Shown here: one piece after another, positions 33,866 through 42,254 of the stretch
How positions within the stretch are numbered: position 1 is the stretch's first letter
How the letters are laid out: the number at the start of each line of letters is the position of its first letter
Origin: Streptomyces sp. HUAS MG91
GTDB taxonomy: Bacteria; Actinomycetota; Actinomycetes; Streptomycetales; Streptomycetaceae
Assembly: GCF_040529335.1 (NCBI RefSeq)
Contig: NZ_CP159534.1
Coordinates: 5,332,001-5,396,000 of the forward strand
Direction of reading: 5' to 3'
Length of the DNA: 64,000 bases
Notes under the pieces: generated by a model
Databases searched by the model: none
Seen by the model: the letters and a program-made list of their open reading frames with translations, nothing else
Told to the model about the DNA's origin: nothing
Made by a program: the position numbers and the translations under genes

Positions 33866-34470
33866 GCCCACAAGGGCTCAGTGACGATCGAGGGTCCACG
33901 CTGCCGATCTACATCTGGCTCACCGGGATTCTGCTGTTCACAGCGTTCGCCTTCTTCGCCTTCGCCCAGGCCGCATCTGCGCGCAACGGTGCCCAGTCCG
34001 CTGCGGACGCGGCGGCTCTGGCTGCCGCACAGTCCACGCGTGACGAGCTGATGGACGGTCTGGGACGGGCCGTCGGCGATGGTGACAACTGGTTGGACTG
34101 GCTCGACGGGCAGGGTGCCCCAGGGGTCGGCGCCCAGGCCGCAGCGGAGCAACTGGCCGCCGAGAACGACTCGGAGGTCGTCAGTCTTCACGACGGCATC
34201 GTGGTCAATGGCTTCCCTGGCTACCGGGTTGAGGTCAGGACCCTCTACACGGTCGGCGACACGATCATCCCCGGCACGGAGACCCAACACGCGACGGCAC
34301 ATGCCACTGCGGTCATCCAGCCACGCTGTGATTTTCCCGCGGACGCCGATTTCAAGAAGATCGTCAATCTTGACTGTGACGGCACCCAATTCGAGATCGA
34401 TCCCGAGCACTTCGACTTGGAGGACCTGCCCGACGCGTCGGCCCTGTTCTCCGTCCACCTGGCCGACTGA
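33862..34470 (+). CDS. TadG/TadE-like pilus-associated protein with uncertain, possibly CTG, start
   Basis: About 202 residues. DDRGSTLPIYIWLTGILLFT starts a membrane helix continuing AFAFFAFAQAASARNGAQSAADAAALAAA, the signature of TadG/Rv3655c-like proteins. The rest is an extracytoplasmic domain with two cysteines (QPRCDFPAD, NLDCDGTQF) and an acidic C terminus. No ATG, GTG or TTG lies in frame between the middle of the pilin gene and DDRG. The only nearby candidate is CTG at 33862, whose CTGA overlaps the pilin stop exactly as ATGA/GTGA overlaps do elsewhere in this operon; GGAGG (33854-33858) lies three bases before it. In-frame GTGs at 33670 and 33679 would overlap the whole pilin. Confidence 0.75.
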   Translation: MSPQGLSDDRGSTLPIYIWLTGILLFTAFAFFAFAQAASARNGAQSAADAAALAAAQSTRDELMDGLGRAVGDGDNWLDWLDGQGAPGVGAQAAAEQLAAENDSEVVSLHDGIVVNGFPGYRVEVRTLYTVGDTIIPGTETQHATAHATAVIQPRCDFPADADFKKIVNLDCDGTQFEIDPEHFDLEDLPDASALFSVHLAD

Positions 34471-34491
34471 CGAGAAAGCGAAGCCGTAGCG

Positions 34492-35076
34492 ATGAACCTT
34501 CGGCGCACCACGACGACCCGCCGGGCACTGGCCGCGGTGGCAATCACGACTGGACTCGTCTTCACTGCCGTTGGTTGTGGCGGTGACGACAAGAAGGGTG
34601 ATGATGCGGCCACATCGTCGGCAGCGACGGAGAAGGACGGCGGCGACAAGCCGAAGGCGTCCCAATCAACGTCAAGTGAGCCTTTGGCCGAGGTGAAGAA
34701 CAAGGGCGTGACGCTCACGATCACCTCAGCCACGAGGGATCAGGGAGGGTTCGTCACGCTGAACGGCACGGTGACGAACGGAACCTCAGGTATCTGGCTC
34801 GGTACCGACTGGAAGAGCGACGAGAGCGAGCTGCAGTCCAACGGTGGGTCCCTCGCAGGTGCCAGCCTTGTGGACCAGGCTGGAAAGAAGAAGTACCTGG
34901 TCCTTCGGGACACCCAAGGGCGCTGCCTCTGCACAAAGTTCCAGGGCGGAGTCGATCCGGGCAAGTCCACAGACTGGTTCGCCCAATTCCCCGCACCCCC
35001 GCAAGGAACAACCTCCGTCCAGCTCCAGGTCCCCACCATGCCCCCGGCCCAACTCGACATCACCGAGGGCGACTGA
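34492..35076 (+). CDS. Lipoprotein of the Tad locus
   Basis: 194 residues. The signal peptide has Arg residues (NLRRTTTTRRALAAVAIT) and a lipobox TAVGC at about 24-28, so the mature protein is anchored by Cys. A Gly/Asp/Lys/Ser-rich linker follows (to about 64), then a beta-sandwich-like domain (GVTLTITSATRDQGGFVTLNGTV) with a second CLC motif (QGRCLCTKF) and an end domain (PAPPQGTTSVQLQVPTM). I do not recognise the family. It sits between the TadG-like gene and the OmpA-domain gene with a 1-base gap to the latter, so it is probably part of the pilus envelope complex. Confidence 0.78.
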   Translation: MNLRRTTTTRRALAAVAITTGLVFTAVGCGGDDKKGDDAATSSAATEKDGGDKPKASQSTSSEPLAEVKNKGVTLTITSATRDQGGFVTLNGTVTNGTSGIWLGTDWKSDESELQSNGGSLAGASLVDQAGKKKYLVLRDTQGRCLCTKFQGGVDPGKSTDWFAQFPAPPQGTTSVQLQVPTMPPAQLDITEGD

Positions 35077-35077
35077 C

Positions 35078-35695
35078 ATGCCCCGCCGCCACCTGACCGC
35101 CGCGACGCTCACGGTCCTCCTGCTCGCCACCGGCACCGCGGTGGCCCACGCGGACGACGGCAAGCCCTCCGCCCCGCCCGGCAGCACCACCACCTCCGCG
35201 CCGCCGGACGTCGACGCCAACAGCCCGGGCCTCAAGCTCGCCGACGGCGCCACGCTGGCGCCCGCCAAGGTGCTGGACATCAAGTCCGTCGTCGAGGACC
35301 TCTCCGGCGACGAACGCCGCTCCGACACCAACGAGACCGTGACGTTCGCCCTCCAGGCCGAGGTCCTCTTCGCGAAGGACAGCGCCAAACTCAACCCGGA
35401 CGCGCGGTCCCGCATCCAGGCCATCGCCGACGAGATCAAGTCCCAGAAGGCGACCACGGTCCGGGTGTTCGGGTTCACCGACAACCTGGGCTCGTACGCG
35501 CACGGCCTGACGCTCTCCAAGAAGCGCGCCGAAGCCGTCCACGACCAGCTGACGACGGCCCTCGGCGCGGCCGGCGGCGACGTCACCTTCCAGGTCCGGG
35601 GCTACAGCGAGGACTACCCCATCGCGGACAACGGCAGCGAAGAGGGCCGCAAGAAGAACCGGCGCGTGGAGGTCTCGTTCCCGAAGAGCGGCTGA
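35078..35695 (+). CDS. Secreted OmpA-domain peptidoglycan-binding protein of the Tad locus
   Basis: 205 residues. A signal peptide (LTAATLTVLLLATGTAVAHA) is followed by a Pro/Ser linker and an OmpA-like C-terminal domain: VTFALQAEVLFAKDSAKLNP, VRVFGFTDNLGSYAHGLTLS, KKRAEAVHDQL and GYSEDYPIADN, ending NRRVEVSF. The Asp of FTDNLG and Arg of SKKRAEAV are the residues that bind diaminopimelate in OmpA/MotB relatives. There is no outer membrane here, so it probably fixes the pilus machinery to the wall. It is the last gene of the operon and convergent with the kinase gene (19 bases apart). Confidence 0.85.
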   Translation: MPRRHLTAATLTVLLLATGTAVAHADDGKPSAPPGSTTTSAPPDVDANSPGLKLADGATLAPAKVLDIKSVVEDLSGDERRSDTNETVTFALQAEVLFAKDSAKLNPDARSRIQAIADEIKSQKATTVRVFGFTDNLGSYAHGLTLSKKRAEAVHDQLTTALGAAGGDVTFQVRGYSEDYPIADNGSEEGRKKNRRVEVSFPKSG

Positions 35696-35714
35696 GCCGG
35701 GCCGGGGGGTCCGC

Positions 35715-37397
35715 CTACCGGGCCCGCCACACCGTCAGCGCCCCGGACAGGAAGCTGGAGCCGCTCTTGGGGAGCGCGGTCGACTTCGCCTGGACCACGA
35801 ACAGGCCGATGTAGCCGTCGGGGTGCCGGAAGCAGATCTCGCTGCCGGTCGTGATGATCGCGAGCGGCAGCCGGGTGTCGGCGCCCTTGCCCGCGAGGTA
35901 GGCGCGGCAGGTGTCGAGGGAAGCGCCCGGCTTGTCGTACACCGGCGCGATCACGCTCGTATCGGTCACCAGCGCACAGCTGGTCTCCTTGGCGCACGAG
36001 AAGCGGATGTCGCCCTTGCGGTCGTCGCGGTCGACGCCGTCCTTGATGCTCAGCGAGTTCTTCTCGGTCAGCAGCTGGAGAGGGTACGGGGTGGCGACCG
36101 GCGAGCCGGACGGACCGCCCTGATCTCCCGCGGCCTGGTCCGCACTCCGGTCGCCCGTATCGGACTTCTGGTCTGCCGCCGATGTCGCCCCGGACGCCGG
36201 GGGAGAGGCCGAACCGTTCGACCCCGTAGGGGATTTGGCGCGGTTCCCGTCGGAGCCGAACAATCCGCCCGCGTCCCCGACCGTCCACGCCAGCGCCGAC
36301 AGCACCAGCACCGCCGCCGTCACGGCCGCGCCGACGGCCAGCCGGGCACCGCGTCTTCGTGCGGGCGGCCCGCTCGGCCCGGTCGGCGCGGCCCACGGGT
36401 CCCGGGGCGCGGCCGGCGCGGCCACCGTGAACGGAGCCGTACGCGAAGCCGGAGCCGCAGCGGAGGCGGGCGCCGGAACCGGCACCTCCGTCCCCACCAC
36501 CTCGCGCCACACAGCGGACCCGCCCGAATCCACCTCGTCCCCGAGCCCCCGACGGCACCACTCCACGATCTCCGTGAGCGTGGCCCGCTCGGCCGGATCG
36601 GCGGCCAGGCAGCGGGCGATCAGCGGCCGCACCTCCTCGGGGAGCGGCGACAGATCCGGCCGGGAGTGGACGATGCGGTACAGGACGGTGACCCCGGGGC
36701 CGTCGCCGTACAGCGGAGCGCCGAGCGCCGCGAACGCCGCCGTCTGGCCGAGCGCGAAGACGTCCGTGGCCTGCGTGACCTCGGCGCCGGACGCCTGTTC
36801 CGGCGCCATGTACTGGGGCGTGCCGATGGCCAGGCCGCCGCTCGTCGCCGTGTACGAACTCAGGCCCGAGGCGAGCGAGATGCCGAAGTCGATGACGCGC
36901 GGGCCGTCGGCGGCGAGCAGGACGTTCGAGGGCTTGAGGTCGCGGTGCACGACCCCGGCGGCGTGGATGGCCTGCAAGGCCTCGGCCACGCCCGCCATCA
37001 GCCAGAGCACCGCCGACGCCGGCAGCGGGCCGCGCCGCGCGACCGCCTCCGCCAGCGAGGGCCCGGGCACGTACAGCGTGGCGAGCCACGGCGGATCGGC
37101 GTCCGCGTCACCGTCGATCAGCTCGGCCGTGTACGCGCCCCGCACCCGCCGCGCCGCCTCCATCTCCCGGCGGAAGCGCCGCCGGAAGGAGGGGTCGTCG
37201 GCCAGCTCGGAGCGGACGACCTTGAGCGCCACCGGGCGGCCGCCCTGCGTGTGCGACAGATAGACCCGGCCCATGCCGCCCGCGCCGAGCCGCGCCGCCA
37301 GCCGGTAACCGGCCACCTCCACCGGATCGTCGGCCTGCAACGGCGCGAAACCCGCACCGGGCCCGCCCCGCGCCCCCGCGTCACCCCTGACATCCAT
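35715..37397 (-). CDS. Transmembrane Ser/Thr protein kinase with extracellular sensor domain
   Basis: 560 residues. Hanks-type kinase domain (about 30-300): Gly loop LGAGGMGRVY, catalytic Lys in VALKVV (about 59), HRDLKPSNVLL, DFGIS (the DFG motif), and APEQ. A Pro/Ala-rich linker leads to one membrane span (about 360-385, RLAVGAAVTAAVLVLSALAW) and a Ser/Gly-rich stalk, then an outer domain with cysteines (SCAKETSCALV, DTCRAYL, ICFRHPDGYIG). There are no PASTA repeats, so it is not a PknB-type. The start ATG 37397 is used; an upstream GTG at 37445 is possible. Convergent with the OmpA gene, so any link to the pilus is only by position. Confidence 0.88.
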   Translation of the reverse strand: MDVRGDAGARGGPGAGFAPLQADDPVEVAGYRLAARLGAGGMGRVYLSHTQGGRPVALKVVRSELADDPSFRRRFRREMEAARRVRGAYTAELIDGDADADPPWLATLYVPGPSLAEAVARRGPLPASAVLWLMAGVAEALQAIHAAGVVHRDLKPSNVLLAADGPRVIDFGISLASGLSSYTATSGGLAIGTPQYMAPEQASGAEVTQATDVFALGQTAAFAALGAPLYGDGPGVTVLYRIVHSRPDLSPLPEEVRPLIARCLAADPAERATLTEIVEWCRRGLGDEVDSGGSAVWREVVGTEVPVPAPASAAAPASRTAPFTVAAPAAPRDPWAAPTGPSGPPARRRGARLAVGAAVTAAVLVLSALAWTVGDAGGLFGSDGNRAKSPTGSNGSASPPASGATSAADQKSDTGDRSADQAAGDQGGPSGSPVATPYPLQLLTEKNSLSIKDGVDRDDRKGDIRFSCAKETSCALVTDTSVIAPVYDKPGASLDTCRAYLAGKGADTRLPLAIITTGSEICFRHPDGYIGLFVVQAKSTALPKSGSSFLSGALTVWRAR

Positions 37398-37510
37398 GCT
37401 TCCCCGGCCCCTTCCCCTGCTCCCCACGAGCCCCCGGTCAACCAAGAGTTGACCCGTGTATAGGGCAGCAGCCTATGCGGACCGGGCAGGCGGGACCTTC
37501 GGCACTCGCC

Positions 37511-38827
37511 CTAGAGCCGCACGGGCAGCGAGTCCACCCCGTACACGATCGACAGCTTGCGGAACTCCAGCTCCTCAGGGGCCACCGCGAGCTGCAACTC
37601 GGGGAAGCGGCGCACCAGTTGGGGGAAGGCGGCGCGCAGCTCCATCTTGCCGAGCTCGGCGCCGATGCAGCGGTGGATGCCGTACCCGAAGGCCAGGTGG
37701 GACGCGGTGGGCGGGCGCGCGGGCAGGAAGGCGTCCATGTCGTCGCCGTCCCCGCCGAGCCGCGGGTCCCGGTCGGCGGCGCTGAGCGACACGATCACGA
37801 TGTCGCCGCCGGATATCGGTACGCCGCCTATCTCGACGTCCTCGCGGGCGAACCGCGGGAACGCCGTCTGCACGACCGTGAGATGACGCAGCAGTTCGTC
37901 CACGAAGGGCGCCGCGACCGCCGCCGGGTCCTCCGTGTCGCGCAGCGCCGCGAAGTGCTCCCGGTCGCTGAGCATGATCATGGTGCCGAGCGCGAGCATG
38001 CTCGCCGTCGTCTCCAGACCGCCGGTCAGCACGCCGTCCGCGAGGCCGGTCAGCTCCTCGTCGGTGATGTTGTCGCCGTGTTCGCGCACCAGCATGCCGA
38101 GCAGGCCCTCGCCCGGGTGGCGCCGCTGCTCGGCGACGACACCGCGCAGATAGTCCAGCGACTGCGACACGGCTCCGAACGACGCTCCCGCGCCGCCCAG
38201 CACGTCGAACCGGGCCACGGAGAACTGCTGGAACGCCTCCCGCTCCTCGTAGGGGACACCCAGCAGTTCACAGATCACCAGCGCCGGCACCGGCATCGCG
38301 AAGTGCTCGACGAGGTCGGCCGTGCCGTCGGGCGACTCGCGCACCGCCTTCTCCAGCTGGGCCAGTTGCTCCTCGACGATCGCGTGGATGCGCGGCGTGA
38401 GCCGGGAGAGGCGGCGCATCGTGAACTCGGGCGTGAGCAGCCGGCGCAGCCGGGTGTGGTCCGGCGGGTCGCAGAAGCCGAGCCCGCCCGGGTTCTGATC
38501 GGCGCCGGCCCCGCCCACGCCCACCAGGTGCCGGAAGTCGTTGCTGAACGCCTTGGCGTTGCCGAGGACTTCCTTCGCCTCGTCGTAGCCCGACACGAGC
38601 CAGACCGTCATGCCGGGGATCGGCAGTCTGCTGACCGGCTCCCGGTCGCGCAGCGCGCCGATCTCGGGAACCGGGTCGACACCCTCGCGGCGCAGCGGCA
38701 GCAGCGCGCCGTCGGGCAGCTTCGACAGGATCGACAGATCCAGGCCCGTCCCCTTTCTCCGCAGGCGGGAGAAGTAGAGGCGGGTCAGCCAGCTCGCTAT
38801 CGCGGAACGTGCAGATCGTACGTACAT
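37511..38827 (-). CDS. Cytochrome P450
   Basis: 438 residues, class I bacterial P450 of the CYP105/107-like type. Heme-binding motif FGYGIHRCIGAELG near residue 380 (the Cys is the axial ligand), I-helix LTGGLETTASML, and K-helix DELLRHLT with the ExxR. HTRLRRLLTPEFTMRRL is the C-helix heme-propionate region. The substrate is unknown; no ferredoxin gene or biosynthetic cluster is beside it. The start is ATG 38827 (MYVRSARSAIASWL); the N terminus has a possible amphipathic helix. The frame upstream to 38977 is poorly conserved in character. Confidence 0.9.
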   Translation of the reverse strand: MYVRSARSAIASWLTRLYFSRLRRKGTGLDLSILSKLPDGALLPLRREGVDPVPEIGALRDREPVSRLPIPGMTVWLVSGYDEAKEVLGNAKAFSNDFRHLVGVGGAGADQNPGGLGFCDPPDHTRLRRLLTPEFTMRRLSRLTPRIHAIVEEQLAQLEKAVRESPDGTADLVEHFAMPVPALVICELLGVPYEEREAFQQFSVARFDVLGGAGASFGAVSQSLDYLRGVVAEQRRHPGEGLLGMLVREHGDNITDEELTGLADGVLTGGLETTASMLALGTMIMLSDREHFAALRDTEDPAAVAAPFVDELLRHLTVVQTAFPRFAREDVEIGGVPISGGDIVIVSLSAADRDPRLGGDGDDMDAFLPARPPTASHLAFGYGIHRCIGAELGKMELRAAFPQLVRRFPELQLAVAPEELEFRKLSIVYGVDSLPVRL

Positions 38828-39083
38828 GTGCTCGCGTCTCTGCGGTGAAGTGGGACGGACGGGCCCTGCGTGGGGGACGTGGGCCAAGGTGGTGAAGCGG
38901 CGGGGGTGCGTCAAGGGTATGTGCGTCCCCGGGGTGCCGGAAAAGAGGGCCAGCCCCTGAGAAATCCCTGTGGACATCCCCCGTACATCCCTGAGGACAC
39001 CCCCCGACCGGCCCCCGAGACCCCTCCGACCGGCCCCCGCCCGGCCGCCGACAGTCCCTCGGCGGAACCCCGACCGGCCGAGG

Positions 39084-39611
39084 CTAGCCGCGCGCGTCGG
39101 GCAGCGGAGGCAGGAAACCGGTCGTGCCGTCGGTCAGCTCGCGCAGGATGTCCATGTGCCCCAGGTGCCGGGCTGTCTCCTCCAGCATGTGCACCAGCAC
39201 CCAGCGCATCGACACCTTTCTGCCGTCCCAGGCCGTGCCCGTCTCCTCCAGGGGGATCTCGGCGATGGCCCGGTCGGCGGCGGTGCGCGCACGCGCGTAG
39301 AACGCGAGCAGACTCTCGACCGTCTCGTCGTCGGCCGCCACGATGTCCTCGCCCTGGTACGGGTCGAACCACAGCGGCTCGGCCTCCCGGCCGAACGTCT
39401 CGCAGAACCAGCCGTACTCCACCGACGCCAGATGCTTGACGAGCCCCAGCAGATTCGTCCCCGACGGCGTCAGCGGCCGCCGGGCCCGCTCCTCGTCCAG
39501 CCCCTGGAGCTTCCACACGACACCGTCCCGGTGCCGGTCGAGCGCCACGTGCAGGCTCTCCTTCTCCGTGCCCTCGTACGGGACGTGCCGCATCGTCGGC
39601 CTGCTGGTCAT
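39084..39611 (-). CDS. DinB/DUF664-family protein
   Basis: 175 residues, a four-helix DinB-like bundle. Metal ligands at the typical places: NLLGLVKHLASVEYGWF (first His) and MRWVLVHMLEETARHLGHMDILREL (HxxxxxxxHxxH-like pattern). DUF664 members in actinobacteria include mycothiol-dependent thiol transferases and related enzymes, so a role in mycothiol chemistry is plausible but not shown. ATG 39611 with GGAGG 9 bases upstream. Divergent from the methyltransferase gene, 101 bases between starts. Confidence 0.82.
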   Translation of the reverse strand: MTSRPTMRHVPYEGTEKESLHVALDRHRDGVVWKLQGLDEERARRPLTPSGTNLLGLVKHLASVEYGWFCETFGREAEPLWFDPYQGEDIVAADDETVESLLAFYARARTAADRAIAEIPLEETGTAWDGRKVSMRWVLVHMLEETARHLGHMDILRELTDGTTGFLPPLPDARG

Positions 39612-39712
39612 GGCTGGTCCTCCCCCTGTCCGGTGGGCAGAAAATAGCAGGAGCCCCGGACAGCGCCCCGGCGCCGGAAAAGGAGAGGAGCGCTCCGGTC
39701 CGCCCTGGGACC

Positions 39713-40537
39713 ATGGGTGTCATGAACGACGAGGACACCAGGGACACCGGCCGCACCACGGGACAGGCGGCGCACACCGCACACAGGTCCTTCGAGGACC
39801 TCGTCGCCGAGGCGGTCGCCGCGCCCACCGAGGGCTGGGACTTCTCCTGGTTCGAGGGCCGCGCCACCGAGGAGCGGCCCTCGTGGGGGTACGCCCGGCT
39901 GATGGGGGAGCGGCTCGGCACCGTCGACTCGGCCCTCGACCTGCACACCGGCGGCGGCGAAGTGCTCGACCTGGCCCCGCGGCTGCCGCTCCTGACGGCC
40001 GCCACCGAGGGCTGGCCGCCGAACGTGGCGAAGGCCTCCCGCCGGCTCGCCCCGCGCGGCGTGGTCGTGGTCGCGTCCCCCGACGACGCCCCGCTGCCCT
40101 TCGCCGACGCCACCTTCGACCTGGTCACCGCCCGCCATCCGGTCAGGGCGGACTTCCCCGAGATCGCCCGCGTGCTGCGCCCCGGCGGCACCTACTTCGC
40201 CCAGCACGTCGGCCCCAGCAGCGTGTTCGAGGTCGTCGAGTACTTCCTCGGCCCGCAGCCCGAGGAGGTGCGCCGCGGCCGCGACCCGCAGCAGGAGATC
40301 GCTCAGGCGCGGGCGGCGGGCCTGGAGATCGTCGACCTGCGCGCCGAGCGGCTGCGCATCGAGTTCTACGACATCGGGGCCGTCGTGCACTTCCTGCGCA
40401 AGGTCGTCTGGATGGTCCCGGGCTTCACCGCGGAGGCGTACGAGCCCCAGCTGCGCGCCCTGCACGAGCGGATCGAGAAGGAGGGGCCGTTCGTGGCCCA
40501 CAGCTCCCGCCACCTGATCGAGGCGCGCAAGCCGTAG
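39713..40537 (+). CDS. Class I SAM-dependent methyltransferase
   Basis: 274 residues with a degenerate methyltransferase type 11 domain: ALDLHTGGGEVLDLAP (SAM motif I), VVVASPDDAPLPFADATFDLVTARHPV (motifs II-III), and EIARVLRPGGTYFAQHVGPSS (motif IV and after). The C-terminal part (VVHFLRKVVWMVPGFT) resembles RebM- or UbiE-like small-molecule methyltransferases. The substrate is unknown. The start is either ATG 39713 or ATG 39722; neither has a strong ribosome site. It is followed by about 560 bases without protein genes that contains a small RNA. Confidence 0.82.
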   Translation: MGVMNDEDTRDTGRTTGQAAHTAHRSFEDLVAEAVAAPTEGWDFSWFEGRATEERPSWGYARLMGERLGTVDSALDLHTGGGEVLDLAPRLPLLTAATEGWPPNVAKASRRLAPRGVVVVASPDDAPLPFADATFDLVTARHPVRADFPEIARVLRPGGTYFAQHVGPSSVFEVVEYFLGPQPEEVRRGRDPQQEIAQARAAGLEIVDLRAERLRIEFYDIGAVVHFLRKVVWMVPGFTAEAYEPQLRALHERIEKEGPFVAHSSRHLIEARKP

Positions 40538-40615
40538 GGAACGTCAGACGAGCAAACGGTGCAAACCGGGCGCCTGGAGCAACCGATTCCGCATCGTTAC
40601 CGAGACGCACTCGAT

Positions 40616-40636
40616 CCTCACGTAAACCTCACGTAA
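40616..40636. repeat. 11-base direct repeat, possible activator site
   Basis: CCTCACGTAA occurs at 40616-40625 and 40627-40636, an 11-base period, in an otherwise gene-free stretch 80-100 bases after the methyltransferase. One-turn direct repeats are typical of PhoP/OmpR-type or SARP binding sites. The rest of 40538-40920 holds no gene I can support. Confidence 0.35.
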
Positions 40637-40929
40637 GTTCAGACCAACGGCAATTCGCGCCAGCAAAGCTGCGCGGCGGTACCGCGCGGTGGAGGGGGCC
40701 GCGCGGTACCGCTTGCCACCTCCCGGGCCCGGCGCCCCCGCCACGCGAACCGAATGCGCCATATCCGCGACGGCCTTCGCGGGCGGCCCCGGCGGCGTCA
40801 ACCTCGTGCATGACACGGGAGAGGGATGCCGAACCTTCGGCGAAGCGCCTGTGAAGACGGGGTCAAAGACGCCTGTGGGCCCGCTGTGGAGCGGCCGGAA
40901 AGCTACCTCCAGCAGTCGCCGGGCGATTG

Positions 40930-41040
40930 CGGAGAGTAGTTGTGGAGCGCCGATGGGCGCATCCGCACTTACGAAGGGTTATGGTGGAAACCCCCCCTCG
41001 GGCCGGTCCGTCTCCCCCCCCACGGACCGGCCCGTTTTTT
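40930..41040 (+). ncRNA. Probable small RNA (6C-like) ending in a strong intrinsic terminator
   Basis: A gene-free stretch with two stems: GCGCC-GATG-GGCGC (40947-40960), and a terminator at 40999-41040. Between them lies a seven-C run at 40991-40997, and the terminator loop is eight C residues in a row. Actinobacterial 6C RNAs are defined by C-rich hairpin loops, and I recall an sRNA near an oxidoreductase gene in S. coelicolor. No open frame with codon bias is present. The 5' end is a guess (a TAGTTG -10-like box is near 40937). The identity as 6C is inference; the terminator shows that a plus-strand transcript ends here. Confidence 0.55.
40999..41040 (+). terminator. Intrinsic terminator with T6 tail
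   Basis: CGGGCCGGTCCGT and ACGGACCGGCCCG form a perfect 13-bp stem around a loop of one C, one T and eight C. Six T residues follow directly (41035-41040). Such a complete rho-independent terminator is unusual in Streptomyces and supports a dedicated short transcript. Confidence 0.85.
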
Positions 41041-41097
41041 GTCCGCACATACGGACACGACAAGCCCCGCTCAGGGGCCCGCCCGGGGCGAACCGGA

Positions 41098-42135
41098 TCA
41101 GCTGCGCCCGGCCCAGATGTTCGTACCCGGCGTGGAGACCGCGAACGAGTCGATTTCGGTCAGTTCCTCGTCGGTCAGCTTGCTGGCCGCCAGCGCCGCC
41201 ACGTTGTTCTCCAGCTGCTTCACGCTGGAGGCGCCGATCAGGGCCGACGTCATCCGCTCGTCGCGCAGCACCCAGTTCAGCGCGAGCTGGGCCAGCGACT
41301 GGCCGCGGCGCTGCGCGATGTCGTTCAGCCCGTTCAGTCGGCGGACCACGTCCTCGCTCAGGAGGTTCGGGTCGAGCGACTTGCCCTGCGTGGCGCGCGA
41401 GCCCTCCGGGATGCCCTTCAGGTACTTGTCCGTCAGCAGGCCCTGCGCGAGCGGCGCGAAGGAGATGCAGCCCATGCCCGCCGTCTCCAGCGTGTCGAGC
41501 AGGCCGTCGTCCTCCGTCCAGCGGTTGATCATCGAGTAGGACGGCTGGTGGATCAGGGCCGGGACGCCCATCCCCTTGAGCAGCCGCGCCGCCTCGGCCG
41601 TCTGCTCGCTGGTGTACGAGGAGACGCCCACGTACAGCGCCTTGCCCTGCTGGACCGCCGACGCGAGGGCGCCCATCGTCTCCTCGAGCGGGGTGTTCGG
41701 GTCGAAGCGGTGCGAGTAGAAGATGTCGACGTAGTCCACGCCCATCCGCTTCAGCGAGGCGTCCAGCGACGACAGCAGGTACTTGCGGCTGCCCCACTCG
41801 CCGTACGGGCCGGGGTGCATCAGATAGCCGGCCTTGGTGGAGAGGACCAGCTCGTCGCGGTACGGGGCGAAGTCCTGCGCGAAGATCTTGCCGAAGTTCA
41901 GCTCGGCCGAACCGGGCGGCGGGCCGTAGTTGTTCGCCAGGTCGAAGTGGGTGACGCCCAGGTCGAAGGCGCGGCGCAGGATCGCGCGCTGGGAGCCGAG
42001 GGTGCGGTCGTCCCCGAAGTTGTGCCACAGGCCGAGCGAGATCGCGGGCAGCTTCAGACCGCTGCGGCCCGTGCGCCGGTACTCCATCGCGTCGTAACGG
42101 TCGGCCGAGGCCGCGTAGGGAGAGGTGTCGTTCAT
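41098..42135 (-). CDS. Aldo/keto reductase (YghZ/GAP-reductase-like)
   Basis: 345 residues, a full-length AKR barrel. The catalytic tetrad is visible: Asp and Tyr in FDLANNYGPPPGSAE, Lys in VLSTKAGYLMHPGPYG, His in FYSHRFDPNTPLEE. The C-terminal NADPH-binding stretch is ALIGASSVKQLENNVAAL. The pattern MEYRRTGRSGLKLPAISLGLW and LHPGPYGEWGSRKYL-like loop match the YghZ (AKR14) group that reduces L-glyceraldehyde 3-phosphate and methylglyoxal. ATG 42135 is preceded by a modest ribosome site. It is divergent from uppS; the 119-base gap contains a 9-bp inverted repeat (42154-42188). Confidence 0.88.
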   Translation of the reverse strand: MNDTSPYAASADRYDAMEYRRTGRSGLKLPAISLGLWHNFGDDRTLGSQRAILRRAFDLGVTHFDLANNYGPPPGSAELNFGKIFAQDFAPYRDELVLSTKAGYLMHPGPYGEWGSRKYLLSSLDASLKRMGVDYVDIFYSHRFDPNTPLEETMGALASAVQQGKALYVGVSSYTSEQTAEAARLLKGMGVPALIHQPSYSMINRWTEDDGLLDTLETAGMGCISFAPLAQGLLTDKYLKGIPEGSRATQGKSLDPNLLSEDVVRRLNGLNDIAQRRGQSLAQLALNWVLRDERMTSALIGASSVKQLENNVAALAASKLTDEELTEIDSFAVSTPGTNIWAGRS

Positions 42136-42153
42136 GGATACGAAACTACGTCA

Positions 42154-42188
42154 GGGAGCTGTCGGTGCACTGACACCCCACAGCTCCC
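42154..42188. promoter_or_regulatory. 9-bp inverted repeat between the reductase and uppS
   Basis: GGGAGCTGT (42154-42162) and ACAGCTCCC (42180-42188) are perfect complements 17 bases apart, in a divergent promoter region. It may be an operator or a short hairpin. Meaning unknown. Confidence 0.3.
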
Positions 42189-42254
42189 ACCCGGGTTTGC
42201 GGCTGTAGGCTTTCGCCTTCGGGGACCGTCGTCTGCACGGAGGGGCAAAAGACC

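Noticed and set aside
39005..39079. CGACCGGCCCCCG direct repeats downstream of the P450/DinB region
   Set aside because: Two full copies and one partial copy in simple GC-rich sequence; too weak to call as a functional array.
40544..40816. Minus-strand frames of 60-90 residues after the methyltransferase gene
   Set aside because: No ribosome-binding sites, no domain, and poor third-position GC; they cross the 11-base direct repeats.
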